Source: Clostridiales bacterium (lineage in GTDB: Bacteria > Bacillota > Clostridia > Saccharofermentanales > Saccharofermentanaceae). From it: a stretch of 42,061 bases of DNA. The DNA lies in assembly GCA_017615755.1 (NCBI GenBank), contig JAFZZM010000008.1, forward strand, positions 1 through 42,061, given 5' to 3'. A program made the translations under genes and the position numbers. The notes under the pieces are model-generated. The model saw only the letters and a list, made by a program, of their open reading frames with translations, was not told the DNA's origin and did no database searches. Shown here piece after piece: positions 25,918 through 34,494 of this stretch; the first letter of the stretch is position 1; the number at the start of each line of letters is the position of its first letter.

Positions 25918-26135
25918 ACAAACCTCCGTTTCCCGAATATTGTACCCTAAGTCCGGAAAAGGAAAGTGACATCACCGTTAGTTTGTTTTTGCGACTGCCT
26001 TCCGAGTACTTCTTTTTCTTTTCAAAAAGCACTACAATAGAAACAAGGATTTCTGTACCTGCCGGACGAGCGAAAGTGCTTTTGGCGCGAGAAGATAAGA
26101 AGCCGGCGAGGGGCGTACTTAGGAGTGGACAGAAG
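25918..26135. promoter_or_regulatory. Divergent intergenic region with an inverted motif pair
   Basis: Contains minus-strand TACAAT (25939-25944) before the YdcF-like gene and plus-strand TACAAT (26033-26038) before the esterase gene, both with poor -35 boxes. Two AAAAGCACT motifs, at 26025-26033 (plus) and 26074-26083 (minus), face each other. The first overlaps the plus-strand -10 by one base. Confidence 0.45.
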
Positions 26136-27185
26136 ATGAAAGAAATTTTCCGCGAAGATATCTGGAAAGACGACGAATACAACTATGAAGCGGCGTACGG
26201 TTTTATGCCGAATCTGCATTTTTACATTCATGAGGAAGACGGATCTGACGGGCAGAAAGAGCGCCCGTTCATGCTGGTCGTGCCGGGCGGTGGATACTGT
26301 ATGGTCGTGCCTCCGGAGGGCGAGATCGTCGCGAAGGTTTTCTATGAGCAGGGCATGAACTGCGCGGTGCTGACCTATACGACGGACATCACGATGTGTG
26401 TGCCGCTCCGCAAGCAGCCGATGAACGATGCCTCCCGTGCGGTGCGCTATATCAGAAAGAATGCGGCGCGTCTCCACGCGGATCCGAACAAGCTCGTTAT
26501 CTGCGGTTTTTCCGCGGGCGCGCATGTCTGCGGTTCGCTCGGCGTGCACTACGAAGATGTGAAAGATCCGGATCCGGAACTCGACAGTGTCTCAAACCGC
26601 CCTGATGCCATGATCCTCAGCTATCCGGTCATCACGAGCGGCGAATTTACCCACATCTATTCCATGTGGGCGCTGGTCGGTCAGGACGGGCCGAAGGAAG
26701 ACTACGACTATTTCTCGCTCGAGAAGCATGTAACGGAAAAAACACCGCCGACATTCCTGTGGCAGACGGTCACGGACAATCTGGTTCCGGTGGAAAACAG
26801 TGCGCTTTTTGCAGAGAACTGCCGTGCGGCAAAAGTACCCTATGCCTACTACGCTTTCCCGTCAGGATGGCATGGCCTTTCGGTCTGCAACGAAGCGTGG
26901 CGGAAAGGCGATTTTGGCGAGCCGTACACGATGGAACAGGTGGACCGCGCAGTTGCGGCTGTACGCGAAGGACGTGGTGTCCGTGTTCCCGATGCGCGGC
27001 AAAAAGAACTGATGGAGCAGTTCCCGGAGCCGCCGAAGCCGCTTGATCCGGACAACACGGATGGTTCATCCGATCAGGCGCAGCAAGAGGCACCGGCGGC
27101 ACCCGCATGGCCGGAGATGCCTGAGTATGACGATGTAGTGCTTTGGCCGAAGATGGCAAAAGCCTGGATGGAACGGATCTGGTAA
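26136..27185 (+). CDS. Alpha/beta hydrolase, acetyl-esterase-like
   Basis: A 349-residue cytoplasmic serine esterase of the BD-FAE/acetyl-xylan-esterase-like type. The oxyanion segment is VPGGGYCMVV at about residues 49-58. The nucleophile elbow is GFSAGAH with Ser126. The late SGWHGLS supplies the likely catalytic His; TDNLVPVENS marks the Asp region. A Pro/Ala-rich tail of about 40 residues is unusual. There is no signal peptide, so it would act on imported acetylated sugars or similar esters. The ATG at 26136 follows AGGAGTGG; a longer in-frame ORF upstream has no ribosome site and contains the promoter region. The GGDEF gene follows after 23 bases. Confidence 0.88.
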   Translation: MKEIFREDIWKDDEYNYEAAYGFMPNLHFYIHEEDGSDGQKERPFMLVVPGGGYCMVVPPEGEIVAKVFYEQGMNCAVLTYTTDITMCVPLRKQPMNDASRAVRYIRKNAARLHADPNKLVICGFSAGAHVCGSLGVHYEDVKDPDPELDSVSNRPDAMILSYPVITSGEFTHIYSMWALVGQDGPKEDYDYFSLEKHVTEKTPPTFLWQTVTDNLVPVENSALFAENCRAAKVPYAYYAFPSGWHGLSVCNEAWRKGDFGEPYTMEQVDRAVAAVREGRGVRVPDARQKELMEQFPEPPKPLDPDNTDGSSDQAQQEAPAAPAWPEMPEYDDVVLWPKMAKAWMERIW

Positions 27186-27208
27186 TTGGAGGACATCTGG
27201 GAGAGACT

Positions 27209-28378
27209 ATGGATACGACGCTCAACCTGACATCTGTTTTCGGTACGGATTTTGCCGGTGTGATCCTGCTTCTGGTCATTCTTCTGACGAAAGGGTGGAG
27301 CCTGCCTGCCAGAAAAAAAGAGAGCCGCATCATTCTCATGATGATCGTTCTTTCGGTATTCAACTGCTTATGTGATGCTCTGACTGCGCTTTTAGATGGA
27401 AGGACGGGATTCGGGATCCGCGTGATATTGCTCACGGGAAATACTTATCTGTATCTGTACAATCTTATCGTGGGCATCAGCATTATCTATTTGGTCGTGC
27501 AGCACATCGACAAGACGGTCCCGAAGCTTCAGGTTGCTTTCTTTGCGGTGCTGGGGGCGGTCGAAGTGACGCTTCTGATCTGTAATATCTTTAAGCCGCT
27601 CGTATTCAGCCTCGATGAGAATAATGTCTATCAGCGCGGACCGTATTACATGGTGTTTCTTCTGGCCGGTTTCGTCCTGATCTTTTACGGTTACACGTAT
27701 TACTTTGTTTCCAAGATCCAGAATCCGGCGCTGCGGTATTTTCCGGTGTGGCAGTTCCTCTCACCGATCGTACTTGCTGTCGTGATCCAGACGGCGCTCT
27801 ACGGCGTGTCGCTACTTCCCGTCGGTTTTGCGATCGCGTTCGTTTCTCTGGTGATCTGCCTGCAGAACGAGTGTATCTATATCGATAAACTGACCGGGGT
27901 GTATAACCGTTATGAACTGGATAAATTCAAGAAGATCTTCCCGAAATTAAAGAAAGAGAAGATCGCCGCCATGATGCTGGATCTGAACGGATTCAAGGCG
28001 ATCAACGATAATTTCTCGCACGAAGAAGGCGATGCCGCGCTCGTTGCTTTTGCCGACATCCTCGTCAAAGTCATCCGCAATGACGGACTGGTAATGCGGT
28101 TTGCCGGTGACGAGTTCATCGTCATCATCCGCAAATGCAAGGATGAAGATATCGGAAAATACAAAGAGCGGATCAAGGCTGCGGTGGATGAGTATAACGA
28201 AACATCCGGCAAGCCCTATCCGCTTTCCGTATCAATTGGTGGCGATGTCTTTTCCTATAGTCCGGAAGAATCGGACTTCATCGCGAAGATCGATCAGCTT
28301 ATGTACACCGATAAAGAGAAGTACTATAAAGAACACCCGAAGCAGAGGGGTGTTCCTGCTAAAGAGATCGATCAATAA
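27209..28378 (+). CDS. Multi-spanning membrane GGDEF protein (AGDEF variant)
   Basis: 389 residues. About six to seven hydrophobic segments occupy residues 10-225, arranged like a seven-helix sensor. A GGDEF domain follows from DKLTGVYNRYELDKF, with LDLNGFKAINDNFSH and the active-site loop RFAGDEFIVII. AGDEF is a variant loop that is active in several characterised diguanylate cyclases, so cyclic di-GMP synthesis is plausible. The ATG at 27209 follows GGGAGAG. It is probably co-transcribed with the esterase. Its stop overlaps the convergent 87-residue protein gene by seven bases. Confidence 0.88.
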   Translation: MDTTLNLTSVFGTDFAGVILLLVILLTKGWSLPARKKESRIILMMIVLSVFNCLCDALTALLDGRTGFGIRVILLTGNTYLYLYNLIVGISIIYLVVQHIDKTVPKLQVAFFAVLGAVEVTLLICNIFKPLVFSLDENNVYQRGPYYMVFLLAGFVLIFYGYTYYFVSKIQNPALRYFPVWQFLSPIVLAVVIQTALYGVSLLPVGFAIAFVSLVICLQNECIYIDKLTGVYNRYELDKFKKIFPKLKKEKIAAMMLDLNGFKAINDNFSHEEGDAALVAFADILVKVIRNDGLVMRFAGDEFIVIIRKCKDEDIGKYKERIKAAVDEYNETSGKPYPLSVSIGGDVFSYSPEESDFIAKIDQLMYTDKEKYYKEHPKQRGVPAKEIDQ

Positions 28379-28635
28379 AATGCATTCACGATGGCGATCT
28401 TTCTTGCCGTCAGATCTGTAAAAGGGGCGGAAAGACAGTTGGTAAGGAGTGCTTTTCTGGTGCCGGGAACAATAGGTTCAGTTTCGATAAGACGGATCGG
28501 CTGATAGTTCTCGTATCCGCTGTAGTTTCCGGGCAGGTCCAGATGGAAAACCAGAGAGCCGTTCGGGTGCTCGATCACCTGTGCTACAGGTGCAACTATC
28601 TCCAGGCCGTTCGGTAGAATTGCTTTAATCTTCAT
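28372..28635 (-). CDS. Small unknown protein (87 residues)
   Basis: Not recognised. It is rich in beta-strand-forming residues (MKIKAILPNGLEIVAPVAQVI) and has no membrane segment and no cysteine pair. A good GGAGG lies nine bases before the ATG, and it is transcribed from the symmetric promoter at 28688-28710. It may be a small regulatory or binding protein. Confidence 0.65.
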   Translation of the reverse strand: MKIKAILPNGLEIVAPVAQVIEHPNGSLVFHLDLPGNYSGYENYQPIRLIETEPIVPGTRKALLTNCLSAPFTDLTARKIAIVNAFY

Positions 28636-28687
28636 CTCATTTTTCCTCCTTGATCATGGCGTGATTGTTCAGCCTTTGTTCATAAGT

Positions 28688-28710
28688 ATTATAGCATTTA
28701 GTGCTATAAT
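28688..28710. promoter_or_regulatory. Symmetric divergent promoter
   Basis: A perfect palindrome with arms ATTATAGCA (28688-28696) and TGCTATAAT (28702-28710) gives a full extended -10 (TGCTATAAT) on each strand. One arm serves the plus-strand phosphoesterase (28747), the other the minus-strand 87-residue gene (28635). The two -10 elements share only 23 bp, so polymerase can occupy just one at a time. Confidence 0.75.
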
Positions 28711-28746
28711 GATTTTGGGGTAAGTAACACAAATGGGGATAATGTC

Positions 28747-29724
28747 ATGACGAAACTTGATGAATTAGTATCACTTATAAGAGGCAAAAAGGTCGTGATC
28801 CAGACTCACAACTTTCCGGATCCGGATGCGATCGCGACGGCGTTCGGCCTTCAATATCTTCTCAAGATCAAGGGAATCGAATCCGATATCGTGTATTTCG
28901 GCAGGTTTGATAAGCTTACTCATAGATTGATGACCGAGCAGCTCAAGATCTCGACCACCAATGCCTACGATTACGCGGGAAGCCCGGATGGCTATATCAT
29001 CAACGTCGACGGCCAGAAAAACAATGCGAATTTCTCGGAACTGATCGGCCATGAGTTCGCCTGCATCGACCATCACCCATGGGTCACCGATTATGAATAC
29101 GAATTCATGGATCACCGGATCGTCGGAGCCTGCGCCACGATCATCGTGGATTATTTCCTGGAAAACAATGTTGAGATCCCGAAGGATGTCGCGACTGCGC
29201 TCCTCTATGCGATCAAGGTCGATACACAGAACTTCACCAAGAGTGTCACGGAAGACGACATCAATGCTTTTGCTTTGTTAAATCCACTCGCGGATCAGGC
29301 GATGATCCTTCGTCTGGACAGTAATGAACTTGAGATCGATGACCTTCGTGCCTATGGTGCCGCGATCCAGAATCTTTATGCCAGCGACGGACTCGGCTTC
29401 GTGCATATTCCTTTTGACTGCCCGGACCGCCTGATCGCCATGGTTTCGAGTTTTATCCTTTCTCTGGACTGCGTTGTGCTGTCGGTCGTCTATGCCGATC
29501 GTGGCGGCGGAATGAAGTTCTCGCTTCGCTCCGAACTTCCGACACTGAAAGCCGGAGATCTGGTCCACATGGCACTTGAAGGGATCGGCGACGGCGGCGG
29601 ACATCCCATGATGGCCGGCGGCGTGATCTTCCCGAAGTTTATTTCCAAGCTCGGCAAAGACCCGGATCAGGCCATCCGCGACCGCTTTATCGCGGCATAT
29701 GAGAAACTGAAAGAAGAGTCCTGA
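28747..29724 (+). CDS. DHH-family phosphoesterase (NrnA-like)
   Basis: 325 residues. The DHH domain has HNFPDPDAIATAFG (Asp25, Asp27), a further Asp in IINVDGQ (Asp88), and the signature CIDHHPW (Asp108-His109-His110). The DHHA1 domain ends with GDGGGHPMMAGG, which binds substrate. Length and motif order fit NrnA-type oligoribonuclease/pAp phosphatases, which finish RNA decay by degrading short oligonucleotides; a cyclic-dinucleotide phosphodiesterase role is also known in the superfamily. Transcribed from the symmetric promoter upstream. Confidence 0.9.
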   Translation: MTKLDELVSLIRGKKVVIQTHNFPDPDAIATAFGLQYLLKIKGIESDIVYFGRFDKLTHRLMTEQLKISTTNAYDYAGSPDGYIINVDGQKNNANFSELIGHEFACIDHHPWVTDYEYEFMDHRIVGACATIIVDYFLENNVEIPKDVATALLYAIKVDTQNFTKSVTEDDINAFALLNPLADQAMILRLDSNELEIDDLRAYGAAIQNLYASDGLGFVHIPFDCPDRLIAMVSSFILSLDCVVLSVVYADRGGGMKFSLRSELPTLKAGDLVHMALEGIGDGGGHPMMAGGVIFPKFISKLGKDPDQAIRDRFIAAYEKLKEES

Positions 29725-29857
29725 TATCAAAGGAAATAATTGAAAAGCGCTGAAAAAAGTCGTATCTGACGGAAACGCCAAATACTCTTTCTTGAAATCA
29801 TGTATCCCGTCAAAAAGCTCGTTTTGCTCTATGCCGCCGACCTTGCCGCCATACGTG

Positions 29858-29939
29858 TTGAACGATGCACTATTTTGGGAGGGTCGTTCAAGTTCACTGT
29901 ATTGCATACATTCATTGTATCATATATGCATGTATGATA
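29858..29939. promoter_or_regulatory. Two inverted repeats before an unknown gene
   Basis: TTGAACGA (29858-29865) / TCGTTCAA (29884-29891) with 18 bases between, then TATCATA (29918-29924) / TATGATA (29933-29939) with 8 bases between, directly before the gene at 29951. They look like operators. The second also contains AT-rich -10-like sequence. Confidence 0.45.
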
Positions 29940-29950
29940 TATTTAGGGAA

Positions 29951-30763
29951 ATGGACATTAAACGGTTTTATCAGGATGATGAATATATATTAGAAAAGCG
30001 CGACGAAAAGGTCTTTCTCATTAAAGGGGAAGAAGAGTATGAATTGTCCTACCAGCCATATGGATCCTGTCTGAATATTAGGACACCGGACCGGAAATGG
30101 TGGACGATCTATCAGGCTTTTTCAGTCAGCGAGCTCTGTTATGCCGCGCGCACGAACGATTCGATCCGGATGGTCACCGGCGAGACCTACGATATCCGGG
30201 GTGTGTTCAAGTTGATCATGAAAGCCCTGGAGCTGAAGCTGGATCAGATGGATATCGGCTATATCGAGGCCCGCTGCTTCATGGACATTCTGGCGGAAAA
30301 AGGCGCTGTCTCTGAAGAAACCGCATTCGACCTTTACTCGGTCGGGATGGTCAATCCGAACATCATGTCCCACCTGATCCATTCTAAGAAAGTACAGAAC
30401 ACACCAGGCGGCCGACACTATCTGCGGAAGGCCGGGGCGGAGATGTATGGTCTCACTTCTGTTGAGCCCGCTGCAAAAGATCCGGGAGAGCCGGATTTCC
30501 GCCTGATCTCCAACCAGGTGCGTTTTGGTGTGGGATATATAAAGACGCCTTCCGGCAAACAGTACTATGCCTGGCACGGGCAGCCGAACCGAAACGACGA
30601 CTATATCACCTATGCGGAGATCACGGAAGAGGAATATACGAAGATCAATAAAGAATATCCCCGAAGGATCGATGCCGACCGGGAAACAGCAGAATTGTTC
30701 CGGAATAAATATGTGGACGGGCACAAAGTGATCTCTGAAGGATGGAATATGCCCCATCCCTGA
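29951..30763 (+). CDS. Unknown soluble protein
   Basis: 270 residues, no membrane segment or signal peptide. It begins MDIKRFYQDDEYILEKRDE. A helical middle (residues about 75-160) contains VFKLIMKALELKLDQMDIG. The C-terminal half has KQYYAWHGQPNRNDDYITYAEI, then EEYTKINKEYP, suggesting a small mixed domain. I do not recognise the family. The start is uncertain: an AGGGAA lies almost against the ATG at 29951, and an in-frame ATG at 29930 has no clear site. Palindromes lie just upstream. Confidence 0.7.
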   Translation: MDIKRFYQDDEYILEKRDEKVFLIKGEEEYELSYQPYGSCLNIRTPDRKWWTIYQAFSVSELCYAARTNDSIRMVTGETYDIRGVFKLIMKALELKLDQMDIGYIEARCFMDILAEKGAVSEETAFDLYSVGMVNPNIMSHLIHSKKVQNTPGGRHYLRKAGAEMYGLTSVEPAAKDPGEPDFRLISNQVRFGVGYIKTPSGKQYYAWHGQPNRNDDYITYAEITEEEYTKINKEYPRRIDADRETAELFRNKYVDGHKVISEGWNMPHP

Positions 30764-30855
30764 TCCCTTCCCGCAAGTCTTCCACGCGAGAATCTTTTCC
30801 CTGCGATAAATCTATCTCTCATCGTAATAAGGGTACTTTTAAGGGTGCTACGAAA

Positions 30856-30896
30856 AAGAAAAATCCCGAAAGCCCGTAGTTTCAGGCTTTCAGGAT
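30856..30896 (-). terminator. tRNA-Ser terminator
   Basis: Arms at 30863-30875 and 30885-30896 (ATCCCGAAAGCCC against GGCTTTCAGGAT, with one G-T pair) form a GC-rich hairpin. On the minus strand a T-run follows. It starts nine bases beyond the tRNA 3' end. Confidence 0.85.
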
Positions 30897-30904
30897 CTGA
30901 AATC

Positions 30905-30995
30905 TGGCGGAGACGGAGGGATTCGAACCCTCGAGCCGGTAACCCGGCTAACGCATTTCGAGTGCGCCCCGTTATGACCACTTCGATACGTCTCC
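30905..30995 (-). tRNA. tRNA-Ser(CGA)
   Basis: A 91-base class II tRNA with a long variable arm. The acceptor stem is GGAGACG/CGTCTCC, followed by discriminator G and an encoded CCA. The anticodon loop CTCGAAA gives anticodon CGA, reading UCG. The T-arm has GGTTCGAATCC. It is transcribed from a strong promoter at 31009-31037. Confidence 0.97.
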
Positions 30996-31008
30996 AAATT
31001 GCTATTCG

Positions 31009-31037
31009 ATTATAAAAGTCAAGAGAGCCTGCGTCAA
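31009..31037 (-). promoter_or_regulatory. tRNA-Ser promoter
   Basis: Minus-strand TTGACG (31032-31037), 17 bases, perfect TATAAT (31009-31014), about seven bases before the mature tRNA 5' end region. Confidence 0.85.
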
Positions 31038-31235
31038 GTCCTTTTGGAGCAGGAGAGAGAGGACGGAAAAGCCTTTCGGAAGATGAGGCAAAAGCACTTG
31101 CGCTTCGTCGGGAATACTGGTATTTCAGGCTCTGAGCTTAATTGTATATTTTTTGTGTATTCGTGCGCTAGTTTATTGATGAATAAATCAAAAAGCGGTA
31201 ACATATTTCTATAAAGGATGATGGAGTAGTTAGGC

Positions 31236-31886
31236 ATGACTGATGAGTTGAAAGACATTATTTATAGCGATTTGTTCCGATATACGGGCAATACCAGACG
31301 TTACAAGAATGTCTTTTTCACATACATCGAAGAGATGATGACCAGTCCGGAATTCCATTTCATCAGTAATTTCCGTCATTGCAACTACCATTATCTTAAG
31401 ACGCAGACGAAGATCCGCGATATCAAGTACTATTTCCACAAGTTCTGTCTGAGGCTTTGCAGTCATGCGCTCGACAGGAAATCCAGAAAGTACCATTTCC
31501 AGATCCCTTACGAGACAAAGATCGACAAAGGCTTCTATATTGCGCATTTCGGGCGTATCATCATTCACCCGAAGTCTGTGATCGGTCATAACGTGAATAT
31601 TTCCACCGGCGTGGTCATCGGTACGCAGTTCCGTGGTTCCCGTCGTGGTTCGCCGACGATCGGCAACTACGTATGGGTCGGCGCGAATGCCGTGATCGTC
31701 GGTAAGATCAGGATCGGCAATAATGTGCTCATTGCGCCTGGTGCATACGTGAACTTTGATGTTCCGGATAACTCCATCGTTATCGGTAATCCGGGCCTGA
31801 TCCGTCAGTCCGCCGGTGCGACGCTCGGATACATCAACAACACTATCCTTTTCGATGAGTACAATGTCCGTTCCGGCGATTCCTGA
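31236..31886 (+). CDS. Left-handed beta-helix acyltransferase (serine-acetyltransferase-like)
   Basis: 216 residues. A helical N-terminus of about 85 residues is followed by hexapeptide repeats (IGHNVNISTGVVIGT, IGNYVWVGANAVIVGKIRIGNNVLIAPGAYV) typical of LbH acetyltransferases, with a conserved ISTGVVIG region and an IVIGNPG end. CysE-like enzymes O-acetylate serine, but similar proteins decorate capsule or cell-wall sugars; cysteine-pathway neighbours are absent, so the acceptor is open. It overlaps no gene and is followed after 16 bases by the aminopeptidase. Confidence 0.85.
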   Translation: MTDELKDIIYSDLFRYTGNTRRYKNVFFTYIEEMMTSPEFHFISNFRHCNYHYLKTQTKIRDIKYYFHKFCLRLCSHALDRKSRKYHFQIPYETKIDKGFYIAHFGRIIIHPKSVIGHNVNISTGVVIGTQFRGSRRGSPTIGNYVWVGANAVIVGKIRIGNNVLIAPGAYVNFDVPDNSIVIGNPGLIRQSAGATLGYINNTILFDEYNVRSGDS

Positions 31887-31902
31887 TTCCGGGAGATCCT
31901 GC

Positions 31903-33171
31903 ATGTTTACTGATGTGACTTTTTATCAGCTTCCTTCCTCTGAATTTTCTGCGCGCAGGGAGGAACTGCTGGCGAAACTTCCTGATAATACGGTTTCCGT
32001 GCTTTTTGCGGGTGTGGCACCCGTGGCATCCTTGGACGAATCCTATCCGTTCCTGCCTAACCGGAATTTCTTTTACCTGTCCGGAATCGAGCAGGAGGAC
32101 TCGGTGCTCGTCCTGATCAAGCATGGGGCTTCTTACGCCGGCGATTCCGATTCGGAAGAGTTTACCGGAAACGAAGCACGGCTGTATATCTATCCTCGTG
32201 AACCCGAGAAAGAGAAGTGGACGGGACGCAGACTTTCCGTTGAAGAGGCGGAAGCGATCTCCGGGGTCACGGATGTCCGTGTACTCTCTTCTTTTGAAAA
32301 AGATCTCGAGGAACTTCTCGAAAGTGACTATAATTTCGCATGGGATGAGAGCGATATGTCCCACCAAAGACACAATCTGGAGCAGAGACTGGAAAAGTCC
32401 GACCGTTTCGATGCGGTTACTGATATTTCAGGCTTTTTAACAATGTTACGCATGGTAAAATCCCCGCTTGAGGTGGAAGCAGTCACCCGTGCGATCCAGG
32501 TGACAGAGGAAGCGCTCGAGGTATTGCAGACGAAGATCTATCCCGGCATCAGCGAGCGTGAGATCTATGCCATCCTGGAGTCGGAGATGATCCGTCGGGG
32601 AAGTTTCTTCCAGGGATTTAAAACTATTGTAGCGGGCGGGGAGAACACGCTGTGCCTTCACTATCCGACACCGGTCGCGATCATTCACGAAGGTGAGATG
32701 GTCCAGATCGATATGGGTGCCAGAGCAGCAGGCTACAGCGCGGACATTTCCCGCGCATACGCTGTTTCCGCCGATGGCAAGAGAAACTCCCGGCAGCAGG
32801 CGCTTTTTGAGCTGATATGCGAATGCAAGAAGACGGCGCTGGAGACGATCCGCCCCGGAAGTACGATCAGCAAGGTCAACGAAGAGACGAGAAAGACCGC
32901 GGCCGCAGGGCTTCGCGAACTGGGTGTGATCCCGCGCTCGGAGGCGGATCCGCTGGAGGCCGTGAAGAAATACTACTGGCACAATACGCTCCATCACCTC
33001 GGACTCGATGTGCACGATGTCTGCGAGCGTGAGAAGGACTTCGAAGCAGGCAATGTCTTTGCCGTGGAGCCCGGTATTTATATCCCCGAGTGGGGTTTCG
33101 GCTTCCGCGTAGAGGACGACGTGCTCGTGACCGAGAACGGATCACGGTATCTGTCCCATCCGCAGAAATAA
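31903..33171 (+). CDS. Xaa-Pro aminopeptidase P family
   Basis: 422-residue M24 metallopeptidase, cleaving the N-terminal residue before proline. The N-terminal creatinase-like domain ends near residue 170. The pita-bread catalytic domain carries the di-metal ligands: two Asp in VQIDMGARAAGYSADISRAY, His in LHHLGLDVHD, Glu in AVEPGIYIP, and a final Glu in FRVEDDVLV. GGENTLCLHY is the substrate-His region. GGGAG lies seven bases before the ATG at 31903; a longer ORF start overlaps the previous gene and has no site. Co-transcribed with the acyltransferase. Confidence 0.93.
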   Translation: MFTDVTFYQLPSSEFSARREELLAKLPDNTVSVLFAGVAPVASLDESYPFLPNRNFFYLSGIEQEDSVLVLIKHGASYAGDSDSEEFTGNEARLYIYPREPEKEKWTGRRLSVEEAEAISGVTDVRVLSSFEKDLEELLESDYNFAWDESDMSHQRHNLEQRLEKSDRFDAVTDISGFLTMLRMVKSPLEVEAVTRAIQVTEEALEVLQTKIYPGISEREIYAILESEMIRRGSFFQGFKTIVAGGENTLCLHYPTPVAIIHEGEMVQIDMGARAAGYSADISRAYAVSADGKRNSRQQALFELICECKKTALETIRPGSTISKVNEETRKTAAAGLRELGVIPRSEADPLEAVKKYYWHNTLHHLGLDVHDVCEREKDFEAGNVFAVEPGIYIPEWGFGFRVEDDVLVTENGSRYLSHPQK

Positions 33172-33217
33172 GCCTGTTCCCTGATATAACTCCAAATCTA
33201 ATACTTCTGTAACACGA

Positions 33218-33246
33218 TGGTCAAAAAAGACAAGTAGAATTATGAT
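33218..33246 (+). promoter_or_regulatory. Promoter of the membrane alpha/beta hydrolase
   Basis: TGGTCA (33218-33223), 17 bases, TATGAT (33241-33246): 4/6 and 5/6 to consensus, about 50 bases before the GTG start. Confidence 0.55.
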
Positions 33247-33296
33247 AGGTGTATAGGAGTTGTTCCCTTGTGAAGGATCCGGAGAGGAGGGGTAGC

Positions 33297-34298
33297 GTGC
33301 CGACCGGCGTAATTCTGATTATCGTGATCGTAGGACTTTTGATCCTGGCGGCAGGCCTTGCAGCCATCCTGATCTATTCCCGCGCGCTCCGCACGGCATA
33401 TCGCATTTTCGCACGCCCCGCACCAAGACCTCCGTATGACAAATCTCCGCTGACCATTGATCAGAACACCATTTACGGACGAGGCCAGAACTGGTTCTAC
33501 AGCAACCGTATGAATGTACTGGACTGGCAGATCACCGCCTACGACGATGTGAAGCTTTATGCGTACTTTATCCCTGCCGCGAAAAAAACAACGAAGGACG
33601 TAGTGATCCTTCTTCACGGATACAATGAACACCCGTCCATTATGGCGGCCTATGCGCAGCTGCACCTGGAAAAGCGCGACTGCCATATCCTGATCCCGCA
33701 TCTGCGCGCCCACGGCATGAGCGGCGGCAAATTCGTCGGGTACGGTCTTTTCGACAGCCAGGACATCGTGATGTGGATGCAATATCTGGAAGCGCGCCTC
33801 GGACCGGACCTGGAGATCATCCTCCACGGCCACTCCATGGGCGCGGCAACGGCCATCATGACGGCCGGCTCCGGCATCGCCCCGGATAGCCTCGCCGGCA
33901 TTATCGCAGACAGTTCTTTTGACTCATTGGACAAGCTCCTGGCTTACCTCGAACAGCGGAATCACAAGATCTCCATGCGTCCGTTTCTGATGCTGGTCAG
34001 CTCGATCGCGCTCAAGCGTTTCGGTTTCCCGATCGAAAAGGACTCGCCGGAGTCTGTCGCGGCGAACATCCGTGTGCCGGTCCTTCTTTTCCACGGCACG
34101 GACGACAGCCTTGTCCCGTCTTATATGAGTGAGAATATCTATGACAGGATCCGCGCGCCGAAGCGCATCTGCCTGATGGAAGGCGCCAAGCACTGTAACG
34201 CATATAACGATGCCCCGGAGAAGTATTCCACCGAGATCGACCGCTTCCGCGACAGCATCTCGGACAGCGAGTGGCAAAGAATGATAGGAAAAGCCTGA
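33297..34298 (+). CDS. Membrane-anchored alpha/beta hydrolase
   Basis: 333 residues from a GTG start chosen because AGGAGGGG lies just upstream. The N-terminal membrane helix covers residues 4-27. The hydrolase domain has the oxyanion HGYNEHP at about 107-113, the nucleophile elbow HGHSMGAA with Ser180, the acid in FHGTDDSLVP and the catalytic His in GAKHCNAY. It resembles BEM46/ABHD13-like and Bacillus YqkD/YfhR-type proteins (lysophospholipase or acyl-esterase fold). The active site would face outward. Substrate unknown. Confidence 0.88.
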   Translation: MPTGVILIIVIVGLLILAAGLAAILIYSRALRTAYRIFARPAPRPPYDKSPLTIDQNTIYGRGQNWFYSNRMNVLDWQITAYDDVKLYAYFIPAAKKTTKDVVILLHGYNEHPSIMAAYAQLHLEKRDCHILIPHLRAHGMSGGKFVGYGLFDSQDIVMWMQYLEARLGPDLEIILHGHSMGAATAIMTAGSGIAPDSLAGIIADSSFDSLDKLLAYLEQRNHKISMRPFLMLVSSIALKRFGFPIEKDSPESVAANIRVPVLLFHGTDDSLVPSYMSENIYDRIRAPKRICLMEGAKHCNAYNDAPEKYSTEIDRFRDSISDSEWQRMIGKA

Positions 34299-34305
34299 AT
34301 CCTGC

Positions 34306-34334
34306 TTGCATTTGTACCTGGCAAGTGCTAGAAT
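34306..34334 (+). promoter_or_regulatory. Promoter of the TPP riboswitch-thiT unit
   Basis: TTGCAT (34306-34311), 17 bases, TAGAAT (34329-34334). TGC immediately before the -10 makes it an extended element. The start site falls at the beginning of the riboswitch. Confidence 0.75.
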
Positions 34335-34348
34335 GACGGCGATTCAGA

Positions 34349-34430
34349 TACAGGGGAGCTGCCAGACGCGGCTGAGAGGATGTTTACATCGACCCTTTGA
34401 CCTGAACCGGATAATGCCGGCGGAGGGAAC
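34349..34430 (+). promoter_or_regulatory. TPP riboswitch (THI element)
   Basis: Clear aptamer landmarks in order: CAGGGGAGC, GCTGAGAGGA (34371-34380), ACCCTTTGACCTGAACCGG (34392-34410), ATAATGCCGGCGGAGGGAA. These match the thiamin pyrophosphate aptamer. Downstream, ATTCTCCT (34448-34455) can pair with AGGAGGAT (34482-34489), hiding the thiT ribosome site, so control is probably translational. No intrinsic terminator is seen before thiT. Confidence 0.95.
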
Positions 34431-34494
34431 GATATTAAGAAGAAGTGATTCTCCTTGTGTTTCTTGCATTGCCGGAACAATAGGAGGATTTTTT

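Noticed and set aside
30999..31214. 71-codon ORF between the tRNA and the acyltransferase
   Set aside because: TTG start inside the tRNA promoter region, no ribosome site; the stretch holds the tRNA promoter and one dispersed motif.
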